Below, in pieces: positions 15,026 through 23,887 of a DNA stretch of 64,000 nt. Source of the DNA: Falsiroseomonas sp. (GTDB lineage: Bacteria > Pseudomonadota > Alphaproteobacteria > Acetobacterales > Acetobacteraceae); contig NZ_JAUYTS010000039.1 of NCBI RefSeq assembly GCF_030695085.1, forward strand, positions 62,001 through 126,000, given 5' to 3'. Position numbers and translations under genes: made by a program. Under the pieces are notes generated by a model. That model saw only the letters and a list, made by a program, of their open reading frames with translations. It was not told where the DNA came from and did no database searches. How positions within the stretch are numbered: position 1 is the stretch's first letter; each line of letters begins with the position of its first letter.

Positions 15026-17191
15026 TCAGACCGGCTCCGGCCAGATGAAGCGCTGGCGCTCCAGATAGCCCAGTCGCGCGCCGAGATCATCCGCCGCGCA
15101 GGCCATTACGGAGACCACGCCAATGCCGACCTCCCGCGCCGCGGGGTCGGCGTTTTCCGCCACGGCATCGGCCTCGATCGACAGTTCCAAGATACGGGCG
15201 CCCACCTGCACCTCCAGCGCCGCTACGGCGCGGGCCTCGGCGGCGAGTTCCAGCACCAAAGGCTCCGCCCCGGGGGTCGCCAGCGTCACCCGCCGCGCCT
15301 GGGACGGGGCGCGCAGCATCAGGTGCAGGCGAAGCGTGCCGTCGGCGTTTGCGGGCAATGGCAGGCGCAGCAGGGCACGACCGGGGCGGGTCCAGCAGCC
15401 CCAGTCCTCCGCACCGTGCCAGCCCTCGCCCGCACGCAGCAGGTCGGCCAGGGCCATCTCCGGGCTGGGCAGCGGGGCGGCGACCTCGGCCAAGCGGTGC
15501 ACGGCACCCAAAGGAGCGTCCAGCGCAGGTGTTGCCTCCGCGGCGGGCGCGGCGGCCAGACGAGCCAGCAGATCCTCCGTCACCTGCGCCCAGCCACGCA
15601 GCTTCAAGCCGGCCCGCACCTTGGCTTCCTGCGCCTCGCGATAGGACGGGTCAAAGGCCAGGCGCTCAATGGCGTCGAGAAAATCCGGCTCGCTCTGGTG
15701 GCGGAAATGCTCGGCGAGGCCCAGGCCCGCCTCCAGCAGACCGCTATGGTCGGGCGCCAGCACTGCCTTGCCGTGGGACAACGCCTCCGTCACCGGCAGG
15801 CCCCAACCTTCGTGGAAGGAGTTGTACAAGGTGAAAAGCGCACCCTCGTACAGCCCGGCGAGTGCCGAATCCGGCACGTCCACCAGGAGCCGCACCCCAT
15901 CCCGCAGCGCCGGCGCGTTCCGCAGCAGGGCCGTGGCGGGGTCGGAAAGGTAGCCGGGGCGCCCGACCAGCACCAGCAGCGGCAAGGCGGCCGCCCCATG
16001 CTTGCGGATCAGCGCCAGCCAGGCGTTCAGCACGAACAGGTGGTTCTTGCGCGATTCCAGCGTGCCGACGAACAGCACGTAGGGCCGCCCGGCCAGCGCC
16101 GCGGCCCCGGGATGCGGGCGTGGGGCAGGCGGCACCCGCACCGGCTGGGCATCCAGCCGCAGCACGGACACCGGCGGCGCCGGCAGACCGGGCAGCAGCT
16201 TGGCGCGCAGCGCCACGATGTCCCGGCCTGTCGCCTCCGACACCGCCAGCAGCAGGTCAGCATGTGCGCCGAGCCCGGCGAACCAGCGGGCGAATTCCGC
16301 GACCATCCCCGACGCATTGTGCTCCGGCACCACCAGCGGCCCGCAATCATGCACCAGGGCGGCATAGCGCAGCCCATGCCGCGCCTTGGCCGCGCGCAGC
16401 GCCAGATTGTAGTCCCGCAGCCACCAGGACGAACCGAGATTCACCAGCCAGGCGCCTTGCGGAAAGGCGAATTCGGATGCCGTCGCCACCGCCTCCTGCG
16501 CCAGGCTCACCGCCTCCCGCCAGGACGCATCGAGAGGATCGGCGCCGGCCCGCGCGAGGGTCGCCAGACGCAGGAAGATCTCCCGCGGCAGCGCACGCCA
16601 GGTCCCGGCCTCGGCATCAAAGACCACCAGCAGCACGCTGGCCGCCGGGCCGCCCGGCCGCAGCGCCGGACCCACGATCTCCATCTGCACCCGCTGGATG
16701 CCGGATGGCGAGCGATGGTCGCTGAACCAGGCCAGCAGGTCGGACAGGTCGAAAACCACGGACAAGTCGCCGAGCAGGGTGAGCCCCGCGCCTTCCTCCG
16801 CCGCCGCTTCCGCCAGCCCGCCCTCGGCCAGCAGCGTCGCCACCTCGCGCCAGGCCAGGTCGCTGTCGGGTGTCAGGTCCAGCGCGCGGGCATAGGCGGC
16901 CCTCGCACCCGCACGGTCGCCGGCGCGCTTCAGGGCGTGGCCGATCTGGATCTGCAGGTCGGCATCCTCCGCCATGCCACGCTCCGCCTGGCGGTAGGAG
17001 GCGACTGCAGCGAGCGGATCGCCCTGTTCCTTCAGGCAATGTCCGTGCTGGACCCAGATGCCCCAATCATCCGGGTGCTGCGCCAGCCAGGCGGCGTAGC
17101 CTTCGGTGGCGCCGCGCCAGTCGCGCGCATCGCGCCTGCGATCCGCCTCCCGTAGCACGCCTGCACCCTCGCTCCGCCGCACACCGTCCAT
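15026..17191 (-). CDS. TPR-containing family 4 glycosyltransferase
   Basis: A 721-residue three-part protein. Residues about 15-130 are TPR-like repeats. The centre is a GT4 transferase with GT-B fold: GTLESRKNHLFVLNAW is the donor-domain start, and HEGWGLPVTEALSHGKAV the nucleotide-sugar binding E-x7-E-type motif. SPSGIQRVQMEI near residue 165 is typical of GT4 enzymes from capsule or exopolysaccharide loci. The last 170 residues are predicted beta-rich and match nothing I recognise. Acceptor and donor sugars are unknown, but the neighbouring manC suggests GDP-mannose. Probably cytoplasmic, acting in surface polysaccharide assembly. Confidence 0.85.
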   Translation of the reverse strand: MDGVRRSEGAGVLREADRRRDARDWRGATEGYAAWLAQHPDDWGIWVQHGHCLKEQGDPLAAVASYRQAERGMAEDADLQIQIGHALKRAGDRAGARAAYARALDLTPDSDLAWREVATLLAEGGLAEAAAEEGAGLTLLGDLSVVFDLSDLLAWFSDHRSPSGIQRVQMEIVGPALRPGGPAASVLLVVFDAEAGTWRALPREIFLRLATLARAGADPLDASWREAVSLAQEAVATASEFAFPQGAWLVNLGSSWWLRDYNLALRAAKARHGLRYAALVHDCGPLVVPEHNASGMVAEFARWFAGLGAHADLLLAVSEATGRDIVALRAKLLPGLPAPPVSVLRLDAQPVRVPPAPRPHPGAAALAGRPYVLFVGTLESRKNHLFVLNAWLALIRKHGAAALPLLVLVGRPGYLSDPATALLRNAPALRDGVRLLVDVPDSALAGLYEGALFTLYNSFHEGWGLPVTEALSHGKAVLAPDHSGLLEAGLGLAEHFRHQSEPDFLDAIERLAFDPSYREAQEAKVRAGLKLRGWAQVTEDLLARLAAAPAAEATPALDAPLGAVHRLAEVAAPLPSPEMALADLLRAGEGWHGAEDWGCWTRPGRALLRLPLPANADGTLRLHLMLRAPSQARRVTLATPGAEPLVLELAAEARAVAALEVQVGARILELSIEADAVAENADPAAREVGIGVVSVMACAADDLGARLGYLERQRFIWPEPV

Positions 17192-17232
17192 GCCGGATGA
17201 CCCTACAAATGCCGGGACCGATCTACCTCACA

Positions 17233-18699
17233 TCACGCCCGGCCGTAATTGTCTTCCAGCCGCACGATGTCGTCCTCACCGAGATAGGAGCCGGACTGCA
17301 CCTCGATCAGCGTCAGCGGGATCATCCCCGGATTTTCCAGGCGGTGTACGCAGCCCAGCGGCAGGTAGACGCTTTCATTCTCCCGCAGCAGGATGCGCTC
17401 CCCGTCCCGTTCCACCATGGCGGTTCCGGCGACCACCACCCAGTGTTCGGCGCGATGATAGTGCTTCTGCAGTGACAGCTTCCGACCCGGCCGCACGCTG
17501 ATTTTCTTCACCTGGAAGCGGGTACCGATCGCGACCCCCTCATAGGCACCCCAGGGGCGGTAGACGCGGCGATGTTCCGTCGCCTCCTTGCGGCCGGCCG
17601 CCTTGAGCTGCTCGACCATCTTCTTCACGTCCTGGGCGCGGTCGCGGTGGCAGGCCAGCACCGCATCATCCGTAACCACCAGCACCACATCGTCCAGCCC
17701 GACCACGGCGCTGAGGATGCCCTCCGACCGCACGAAGCAGCGCCGCGCGCCCAGCAGGGCAACTGGACCCGTGGTTGCATTGCCCTCGGCGTCCTTGGCC
17801 GCGATATCCCACAGCGAGGACCAGTTGCCGACATCGGACCAGCCCGGATCGCAGGGCACCACCGCGGCCAGGCTGGTGCGCTCCATCACCGCCGTGTCAA
17901 TGGACACGGAGGGTGCATGCGCGAAACCGGCACCAAGCCGAACGAAACCGAGGTCCCGCGTGCCGTCGGCCACGGCGCTGCGGGCGGCCCTGAGTACATC
18001 CGGTGCATGAGCTTCGAGCTCGGCCAGCAGGGTGCCGGCGGTCGCGACAAACATGCCGCTGTTCCAAAGATGCTTGCCGCCGGCCAGGAAGCGCGCGGCG
18101 GTCGCGGCATCGGGCTTTTCGACGAAGCGGGCGATCTCCAGAGCCCCATCGACGCCGGCGAGCGGGGCACCGGCCTCGATATAGCCGTAGCCGGTTTCCG
18201 GAACCGTTGGGCGAATGCCGAACGTGGCGATGCGGCCGGCGGCGGCGGCGGCGGCGGCGGATTCCAGCGCCTGGCGCAGCGCCGGCACATCCTGCACCGC
18301 CGCATCGGCCGCCATGATCCACAGGGTAACACCCGGCGATTCCTCGCCGATCAGGACGGCGGCGGCGGCGATGGCCGCGGCGCTGTTGCGCGCCTCAGGC
18401 TCCAGAACGATGCGTGACTGCTCGATTCCGGCTTCCCGGAGCTGCTCGGCCACCAGGAAGCGATGCGCCTCACCACACACCACCACCGGCGGGGCGAAGC
18501 CGGGGCCACGGGCGCGTTCGGCGGTTTCCTGCAGCATGGTGCCCGCCGAGACCAGAGGCCAGAACTGCTTCGGATAGCCCTCCCGCGATAGCGGCCAAAG
18601 CCGGCTGCCGGTGCCGCCGCACAGGATGACGGGGACGATGCTGTCCTGCGCGCCGGTCTGCGCGGAGTTGTCGGGCATGTTTCGATCACTTTCGGGCAT
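17233..18699 (-). CDS. manC: mannose-1-phosphate guanylyltransferase / mannose-6-phosphate isomerase
   Basis: A 488-residue bifunctional type II enzyme that makes GDP-mannose. The N-terminal nucleotidyltransferase starts VILCGGTGSRLWPLSREGYP, followed by the FVEKPD motif. The C-terminal cupin isomerase contains RPWGAYEGV, KKISVRPGRKLSLQKHYHR and EHWVVVAGTA, with metal-binding His. It provides precursor for the flanking glycosyltransferases. ATG 18699 is used; ATG 18678 is equally possible because neither has a strong ribosome site. An Ala tract at about residues 147-153 is encoded by a pure GCC/GGC repeat. Confidence 0.94.
   Translation of the reverse strand: MPESDRNMPDNSAQTGAQDSIVPVILCGGTGSRLWPLSREGYPKQFWPLVSAGTMLQETAERARGPGFAPPVVVCGEAHRFLVAEQLREAGIEQSRIVLEPEARNSAAAIAAAAVLIGEESPGVTLWIMAADAAVQDVPALRQALESAAAAAAAGRIATFGIRPTVPETGYGYIEAGAPLAGVDGALEIARFVEKPDAATAARFLAGGKHLWNSGMFVATAGTLLAELEAHAPDVLRAARSAVADGTRDLGFVRLGAGFAHAPSVSIDTAVMERTSLAAVVPCDPGWSDVGNWSSLWDIAAKDAEGNATTGPVALLGARRCFVRSEGILSAVVGLDDVVLVVTDDAVLACHRDRAQDVKKMVEQLKAAGRKEATEHRRVYRPWGAYEGVAIGTRFQVKKISVRPGRKLSLQKHYHRAEHWVVVAGTAMVERDGERILLRENESVYLPLGCVHRLENPGMIPLTLIEVQSGSYLGEDDIVRLEDNYGRA
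18238..18260. repeat. trinucleotide repeat (GGC)7 inside manC
   Basis: Seven uninterrupted GGC units plus two bases, read as GCC (Ala) codons on the manC strand. A shorter run of the same unit lies nearby at 18357-18368. Slippage here would add or remove Ala residues in frame. Confidence 0.9.
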
Positions 18700-18763
18700 G
18701 GATCGGGTATGTCGCAGGGGTGGGGAAAAAGAAAGGCGGCGGTGCGGTGGCTCCGTGTCATTG

Positions 18764-18799
18764 CGTGTCGCGACACGGCGCCGAGGTTGACGGCCGTCA
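18764..18799. promoter_or_regulatory. two perfect palindromes between manC and the GT4 gene
   Basis: The 152-bp divergent intergenic region contains CGTGTCGCGACACG (18764-18777, perfect 14-bp palindrome) and TGACGGCCGTCA (18788-18799, perfect 12-bp palindrome), centred about 23 bp apart. They sit 53-88 bp upstream of the GT4 start and 65-100 bp from the manC start. Dimeric repressor or activator sites are the obvious reading; the cognate regulator is unknown. Confidence 0.45.
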
Positions 18800-18851
18800 C
18801 CACAGGTCGCTTAACGGCAGAACGCCGCCACGCGACAGGAAAGGGTGACCA

Positions 18852-20213
18852 GTGCCGAAGCCACGGATCGCGATCGACGGCTACAACCTGGCACTGGACC
18901 AAGGCACAGGCGTCGCGACCTACGCCCGCAATCTGTCCCACCGGCTTGGCGCGCTGGGTGCAGAGGTCGGCGTGCTGTATGGCCAGCGCGGGTCCACCGG
19001 CCAGGATGAGCTGCTGCGCGAGGTCACCCTGTATGACGCCCGGCCGCGGGCGCCGAGTTGGCTGAAGCGCGCCTTCGCCGATGCGATCCTTGGCGTGAAG
19101 ATGACAACCTATGGCGCGGCGGCCAAGCGCGTGCCGCTGACGGACCGCGTGATCCGCCAGGGGCTGGAATCGCGTCTGCCCCATGCGGACACCCTGTGGA
19201 ACGCCCCGGAGCTGTTCCGCACGGCGGTGCAGAGCTTTGGGCTGAAGAACCGGATGGGCCTGGTCCGGCTGCCGGAGCGGCAGGATGTGATGCACTGGAC
19301 CTACCCGCTGCCGCTGCGGGCGGAAGGCACCAAGAACATCTATACCATCCACGACCTGGTGCCGTTGCGGATGCCCTATGCCACGTTGGATGTGAAGCGC
19401 CGCTACCTCGGCACCTGCCGCGCGATCGCGATGCATGCCGACCATATCGTGACGGTCAGCGAGGCCTCGAAGCGGGACATCATCAACCTGCTCGGCGTGC
19501 CGGCGGAGAAGATCTCCAACACCTACCAGTCCGTCGAGATCCCGGACCGCCTGGTGCGCAAGCCGGAGAATCTGGCCCGCGCCGAGGTGAAGGGCGCCTT
19601 CGGTCTGGATTGGGGCGAATACTGGCTGTTCTTCGGCGCGATCGAGCCGAAGAAGAACGTCGGCCGGCTGATCGAGGCCTACCTTGCCTCCGGCAGCACC
19701 AAGCCGCTGGTGATCTGCGGCAAGCAGGCCTGGCAGATGCGCCAGGAGCTCGGCCTGATTTATGAGGACGACATCCGCATGATGTCGGAGCCCGGCCCGA
19801 TCGACGGCGTGCAGAGCCTGGTCCGCAAGTTGCGCGACCGTGTCATCCTGCTGGACTACGCGCCCTTCCGCCTGCTGGTCAGCCTGATCCGAGGCGCCCG
19901 GGCCATGCTGTTCCCCTCGTTGTATGAGGGTTTCGGCCTGCCGGCGCTGGAAGCGATGCTGCTCGGCACCCCGGTGATGACGAGCACCACATCCTCCCTG
20001 CCTGAGGTGGTGGGCGATGCGGCGCTGACGGTGGACCCCTACGACACACGTGCGATGGCGGAGGCGATCCAGGCGCTGGACGGCGACGAAACACTGCGCC
20101 TGTCGCTGGCCGCCAAGGGACCGGTACAGGCTGCGCTGTTCGACGGCGCGCATTACGAAAAGCGCCTCACCGAGATGTATGCGCGGATCGGCATCGCCCT
20201 GGAGCCCCGATAG
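18852..20213 (+). CDS. family 4 glycosyltransferase
   Basis: A 453-residue GT-B fold transferase. The N-terminal domain begins [20 protein letters not shown], the Gly-rich acceptor-domain loop. The donor domain begins [20 protein letters not shown] and contains [20 protein letters not shown] with the catalytic E-x7-E pair. [11 protein letters not shown] is typical of mannosyltransferase-like GT4 proteins. Together with the divergent manC it probably adds mannose or a GDP-mannose-derived sugar to a surface polysaccharide. The start is GTG, about 8 nt after an AGGAAAGGG site. Confidence 0.9.
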   Translation: MPKPRIAIDGYNLALDQGTGVATYARNLSHRLGALGAEVGVLYGQRGSTGQDELLREVTLYDARPRAPSWLKRAFADAILGVKMTTYGAAAKRVPLTDRVIRQGLESRLPHADTLWNAPELFRTAVQSFGLKNRMGLVRLPERQDVMHWTYPLPLRAEGTKNIYTIHDLVPLRMPYATLDVKRRYLGTCRAIAMHADHIVTVSEASKRDIINLLGVPAEKISNTYQSVEIPDRLVRKPENLARAEVKGAFGLDWGEYWLFFGAIEPKKNVGRLIEAYLASGSTKPLVICGKQAWQMRQELGLIYEDDIRMMSEPGPIDGVQSLVRKLRDRVILLDYAPFRLLVSLIRGARAMLFPSLYEGFGLPALEAMLLGTPVMTSTTSSLPEVVGDAALTVDPYDTRAMAEAIQALDGDETLRLSLAAKGPVQAALFDGAHYEKRLTEMYARIGIALEPR

Positions 20214-20343
20214 CGCAGCGAGCGGTCGCCAAGCCATTCCTGCCGCGGGCGGCGCGGTTGGCGCCCTCGCATTCGACACAGCGTCCGGTAATTGGTCTGG
20301 CCGGCGCCATGGGGGAGCAGGGACAGCCAAACCCTGCCATAGC

Positions 20344-20817
20344 TCAGACCGGCACCGCACCGGGCGGCTTGAGCGCCATCAGGACGAAGGAGCTCCGGGT
20401 TTCCTTCACACCCGGCATCCGCAGCAGCGCCTTCAGCGCAAATTCGGCATAGGCGTCGAAATCCGCGGCGACGACGTGCAGCATGTAGTCCATTCCGCCG
20501 CTCATGGCATAGGCCGCAATCACCTCGCGCCGCGCCTCGAGGGACCGGTGGAAGGCGGCGGCGACGTCCTCGGCATGGGAGGACAGGGCCACCTGGACGA
20601 AGGCCTGGATCGGCAGGCCAACCCGCGCCGGATCCACCACCGCGGTATAGCGGGCGATGACGCCTGCCTCCTCCATCCGGCGGATACGTCGCAGGCAGGG
20701 GGTGGCGGAGAGGCCAACCTGCTCCGCCAGGGCGGTGACGGCCAGGCGGCCGTCCTGCTGCAGGGCGCGCAGGATGCGTCGATCGAGATCATCCAGGACG
20801 ATAGCGGATTTCACCAA
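20344..20817 (-). CDS. Lrp/AsnC family transcriptional regulator
   Basis: A 157-residue feast/famine regulator. The N-terminal winged helix-turn-helix covers about 8-60 (LDDLDRRILRALQQDGRLAV, then the recognition segment SATPCLRRIRRMEEAGVI). The C-terminal RAM effector-binding domain covers about 70-150 (GGMDYMLHVVAADFDAYAEF). It is divergent from hppD with a 115-bp gap. Lrp-type regulators next to 4-hydroxyphenylpyruvate dioxygenase often control tyrosine breakdown in response to an aromatic amino acid; that role is inference here. Confidence 0.92.
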   Translation of the reverse strand: MVKSAIVLDDLDRRILRALQQDGRLAVTALAEQVGLSATPCLRRIRRMEEAGVIARYTAVVDPARVGLPIQAFVQVALSSHAEDVAAAFHRSLEARREVIAAYAMSGGMDYMLHVVAADFDAYAEFALKALLRMPGVKETRSSFVLMALKPPGAVPV

Positions 20818-20864
20818 AATCTACCCTTCCACGGCGCATATTGCCTGGTTGTGCTGCAAGGATT

Positions 20865-20877
20865 GGCGAAATTCGCC
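20865..20877. promoter_or_regulatory. candidate Lrp-type operator
   Basis: GGCGAA-A-TTCGCC is a perfect 13-bp dyad with a one-base centre in the divergent region between the Lrp-type gene and hppD. A related half site (GGGGAATTCGC) follows at 20908-20918. Position and symmetry suggest binding by the adjacent regulator. Confidence 0.45.
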
Positions 20878-20932
20878 GGAATCCTCCCCCACCTATGCCC
20901 TAAGATTGGGGAATTCGCACGGAGAGACCGCC

Positions 20933-22039
20933 ATGGATGTCCCGCCCGATCGCAGCGCCTATGCCGGCCGCATCTCGGATGCCAATCCGATGGGTACGGA
21001 TGGCTTCGAATTCGTCGAGTTCACCGGCCCGGATATTCCGTATCTGGAGGCGCTGTTTACCCGCCTCGGCTTCGCCGCCGTGGCCCGCCACCGTTCCAAG
21101 GCGGTCACGCTTTGGCGGCAGGGGGACATCAATTTCCTGATCAATGCCGAGCCGGAGAGCTTCGCCCAGGCTTTCGCAAGGCTGCACGGCCCCTCCGCCT
21201 GCGCCATGGCCTTCCGCGTGGCTGATGCCGCAGAGGCCTATCAGCGCGCCATCGGCCTCGGCGCCAAGCCCGTTACCGGCAAGGTAGGCCCAATGGAGCT
21301 GAACATCCCTGCCATCGAGGGCATCGGCGGATCGCTGCTGTATTTCGTCGACCGCTACGGCGCGCGCGGCAGCATCTATGACGTGGATTTTCGATGGATC
21401 GGCGAGCGTGACCCGCATCCGGCCGGATGCGGGCTGACGGTGATCGACCATCTGACCCATAACGTCCATCGCGGCCGCATGGATGTGTGGTGGCAATTCT
21501 ACGCCAAGCTCTTCAATTTCAAGGAAATCCGCTACTTCGACATCGAAGGCAAGCTGACCGGCCTGAAGTCCCGCGCGCTTACCTCCCCCTGCGGACAGAT
21601 CCGCATCCCGATCAACGAAAGCTCGGACGACCGGAGCCAGATCGAGGAGTTCCTCCGCGCCTACCAGGGCGAGGGCATCCAACACGTTGCCCTGGGTGCC
21701 ACGGATATCCATGCCAGCGTTGAGAGCATGCGCGCGTCAGGCGTGGCCTTCCTCGATACACCCGACACCTATTACGAGCTGCTGCCGGACCGCCTGCCGG
21801 GGAGCGAGCAGGGCCTGGACCGGCTGCGCCGGAACCGCATCCTGATGGATGGCGCCCCGACGCCTGAGGGCGGAAGGCTGCTGCAGATCTTCACCGGCAA
21901 CGTCATCGGGCCGATCTTCTTCGAGCTCATCCAGCGACAGGGCGACCAGGGCTTCGGCGAGGGAAACTTCCGCGCGCTGTTCGAGAGCATCGAACTCGAC
22001 CAGATCCGGCGCGGCGTCCTCAAGCCGGCGGAGACTTGA
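20933..22039 (+). CDS. hppD: 4-hydroxyphenylpyruvate dioxygenase
   Basis: A 368-residue non-heme iron enzyme that converts 4-hydroxyphenylpyruvate to homogentisate, the committed step of tyrosine degradation. It has two vicinal-oxygen-chelate domains. The iron ligands are in VIDHLTHNV (His), GIQHVALG (His) and FFELIQR (Glu), all present. GFGEGNFRALFESIE at the C-terminus closes the active site. ATG 20933 follows a GGAGAGA site. Its end overlaps the convergent fliJ by 20 nt. The other genes of the homogentisate pathway are not in the window. Confidence 0.96.
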   Translation: MDVPPDRSAYAGRISDANPMGTDGFEFVEFTGPDIPYLEALFTRLGFAAVARHRSKAVTLWRQGDINFLINAEPESFAQAFARLHGPSACAMAFRVADAAEAYQRAIGLGAKPVTGKVGPMELNIPAIEGIGGSLLYFVDRYGARGSIYDVDFRWIGERDPHPAGCGLTVIDHLTHNVHRGRMDVWWQFYAKLFNFKEIRYFDIEGKLTGLKSRALTSPCGQIRIPINESSDDRSQIEEFLRAYQGEGIQHVALGATDIHASVESMRASGVAFLDTPDTYYELLPDRLPGSEQGLDRLRRNRILMDGAPTPEGGRLLQIFTGNVIGPIFFELIQRQGDQGFGEGNFRALFESIELDQIRRGVLKPAET

Positions 22040-22430
22040 ACACGCGCGCGCCCAGGTCGCCCAATAGCCGATCCGCCCTGGCATGGCGGACGGCGCGGCG
22101 GTTCTGGGCGCGCCGCGCCGCCTCCTGAAGCACGAGTTGCTCGGCGCGCGAGGTGGCAGCAACCGCTTCCTGCGCCGCCGTCATCGCTGCCGCGGTGGCG
22201 GCGTGAAGCATGGTTGCCTGCTCCAGCCGCGCGCGGGCGGCAGGCAGCCAGGCCGCATAGTCGGCGGCGGCCGAGCCCTCGGCTTCGGTGATTAATTCCT
22301 GCGCAACCTCGCCAAGCGCCTCGGCCGCGCGGCCCTCCGCACGCAGCTTCCCGGCAAAGCCGCGACGTGCAGCCTCCAGTTCGATCCGTCGCAGCAGGCG
22401 CAAGGCTCGCAGTGGGTCAGGCCGGAGCAT
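22020..22430 (-). CDS. fliJ: FliJ-like flagellar export chaperone
   Basis: A 136-residue, Ala/Glu/Arg-rich, almost wholly helical protein starting at ATG 22430, 14 nt inside the end of fliI. Size, coiled-coil character and position right after fliI identify it as FliJ, the stalk-like component that links the FliI ATPase ring to the export gate FlhA. Primary sequence of FliJ is poorly conserved, so the call rests on context. It overlaps the convergent hppD. Confidence 0.75.
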   Translation of the reverse strand: MLRPDPLRALRLLRRIELEAARRGFAGKLRAEGRAAEALGEVAQELITEAEGSAAADYAAWLPAARARLEQATMLHAATAAAMTAAQEAVAATSRAEQLVLQEAARRAQNRRAVRHARADRLLGDLGARVFKSPPA

Positions 22431-23751
22431 CGGCAAGCGCCTCGGCAAGACCGTGGAATGCCTGCTCCAGTGTCGAAACCTCACCCCGTGCCTGGTGCAG
22501 GACGGCCTCGATCCGTGGCGCCAGGCGCAGCGCCGCATCGGTCTCCGGGTCGGTTCCATTACGATAGGCGCCAAGCCGCACCAGATCTGCCACGTCATCG
22601 CGCAACGCCAGGAGGCGCCTTGCGCGGCGAACAAGCCCCGCCTGGTCGGCGGTCTGGCAGCCCGGCACCGATCGGGACAGGCTCCGCAGCACCTCGACCG
22701 CAGGGAAGCGACCAGCCTCCGCGATCCGCCGGTCCAGCACGACATGGCCATCGAGGATCCCGCGCACAGCATCCGCGACTGGTTCGTCATGGTCGTCACC
22801 TTCCACCAGAACAGTCAGCAGCGCCGTGATGCTACCCGCCCCCGGCCCGCCCGGCCCGGCCCGTTCCAGCAGGGCCGGCAGTTCACGAAATACGCTGGGC
22901 GGATAGCCCCGCGTCGCGGGCGGTTCGCCGGCGGCAAGGCCGATCTCCCGGCAAGCCAGCGCGAAGCGGGTTACTGAATCCAACAGCAGCAGCACCCGCT
23001 GGCCGGCATCCCTGAAATACTCAGCAACGGCCAGGCTGGCGTAGCCGGCCTCCCGCCGCAGGGCCGCGGAGGCATCGGAAGTCGCACAGACGACGACACT
23101 GCGCGCCATGCCCTCCGGCCCAAGGTCGTCCTCGATAAATTCACGCAATTCGCGGCCACGCTCGCCAATCAGCGCCAATACGATCGTGTCGAAGGATGTT
23201 GCCCGCGCCATCGTGGCCAGCAGGGTGGATTTGCCGATGCCGGATGCGGCGAACAAGCCGAGCCGCTGGCCCTCACGCATCGTACAGAAGGCATCGATCA
23301 CGCGGACACCGACGCTGACCGGCGGGCCAAGACGTTGGCGCAGAGCGGCGCTCGGGGCGGCGGCACGGGTTGGCCGCGCCCTTTGACCGCTGCGCAGCGG
23401 GCCCTTGCCGTCCATCGGGTTGCCGAGCGGATCGACAACGCGGCCGCGCCAGCCTTCGCCGACGTGCAGCCCGGCAGCCGACTGCACCTCCACCGGCAAG
23501 CCCTCTGCAATCGCGGCGGTCTCGCCGAAAACGACCGCGCGCGCGGCGGTCGGACCCACGCTCACTACTTCCGCCAGCGTCCCTTCATTTGCTGCGCCTT
23601 GAATTGACAGCCTTTCGCCGATCGCCAGTTGCGGACGAAATCCGGCTATATCAACGGTCAGCAGGTCGGCGCCCCGTACCTGGCCTCTTCGAAGGCGGCG
23701 CGGCGATACACGCAGGATCTCGCCCGCCAGGCTCCAGGGGTGGATTTTCAT
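22417..23751 (-). CDS. fliI: flagellum-specific ATP synthase
   Basis: A 444-residue F1-beta-like ATPase that powers the flagellar type III export apparatus. Walker A reads GLFAASGIGKSTL, with Ala-Ser where most members have Gly-Ser. Walker B is RVLLLLDSVTRFA, and the ATPase signature is in GEPPATRGYPPSVFRELPAL. The N-terminal beta-barrel domain covers about 1-95. It is the first gene of fliI-fliJ and is divergent from ctrA. Confidence 0.95.
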   Translation of the reverse strand: MKIHPWSLAGEILRVSPRRLRRGQVRGADLLTVDIAGFRPQLAIGERLSIQGAANEGTLAEVVSVGPTAARAVVFGETAAIAEGLPVEVQSAAGLHVGEGWRGRVVDPLGNPMDGKGPLRSGQRARPTRAAAPSAALRQRLGPPVSVGVRVIDAFCTMREGQRLGLFAASGIGKSTLLATMARATSFDTIVLALIGERGRELREFIEDDLGPEGMARSVVVCATSDASAALRREAGYASLAVAEYFRDAGQRVLLLLDSVTRFALACREIGLAAGEPPATRGYPPSVFRELPALLERAGPGGPGAGSITALLTVLVEGDDHDEPVADAVRGILDGHVVLDRRIAEAGRFPAVEVLRSLSRSVPGCQTADQAGLVRRARRLLALRDDVADLVRLGAYRNGTDPETDAALRLAPRIEAVLHQARGEVSTLEQAFHGLAEALADAPA

Positions 23752-23887
23752 ACGATGTCTAAAAAACCTCTAAATTGGTACTTATAGGTTTATCTCTGAA
23801 CCATGATGCATTTTTTCGGTGAATAAGGTCTTCACAGATCGCGCAGAGGTGGTATTCCTACACGCAGAAAGTGTGTGGAGGCCGTCC

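Noticed and set aside
14975..17155. Plus-strand open frame of 726 codons opposite the TPR-glycosyltransferase.
   Set aside because: Gln/Arg/His-rich shadow of the real gene, a known effect of GC-rich third positions.
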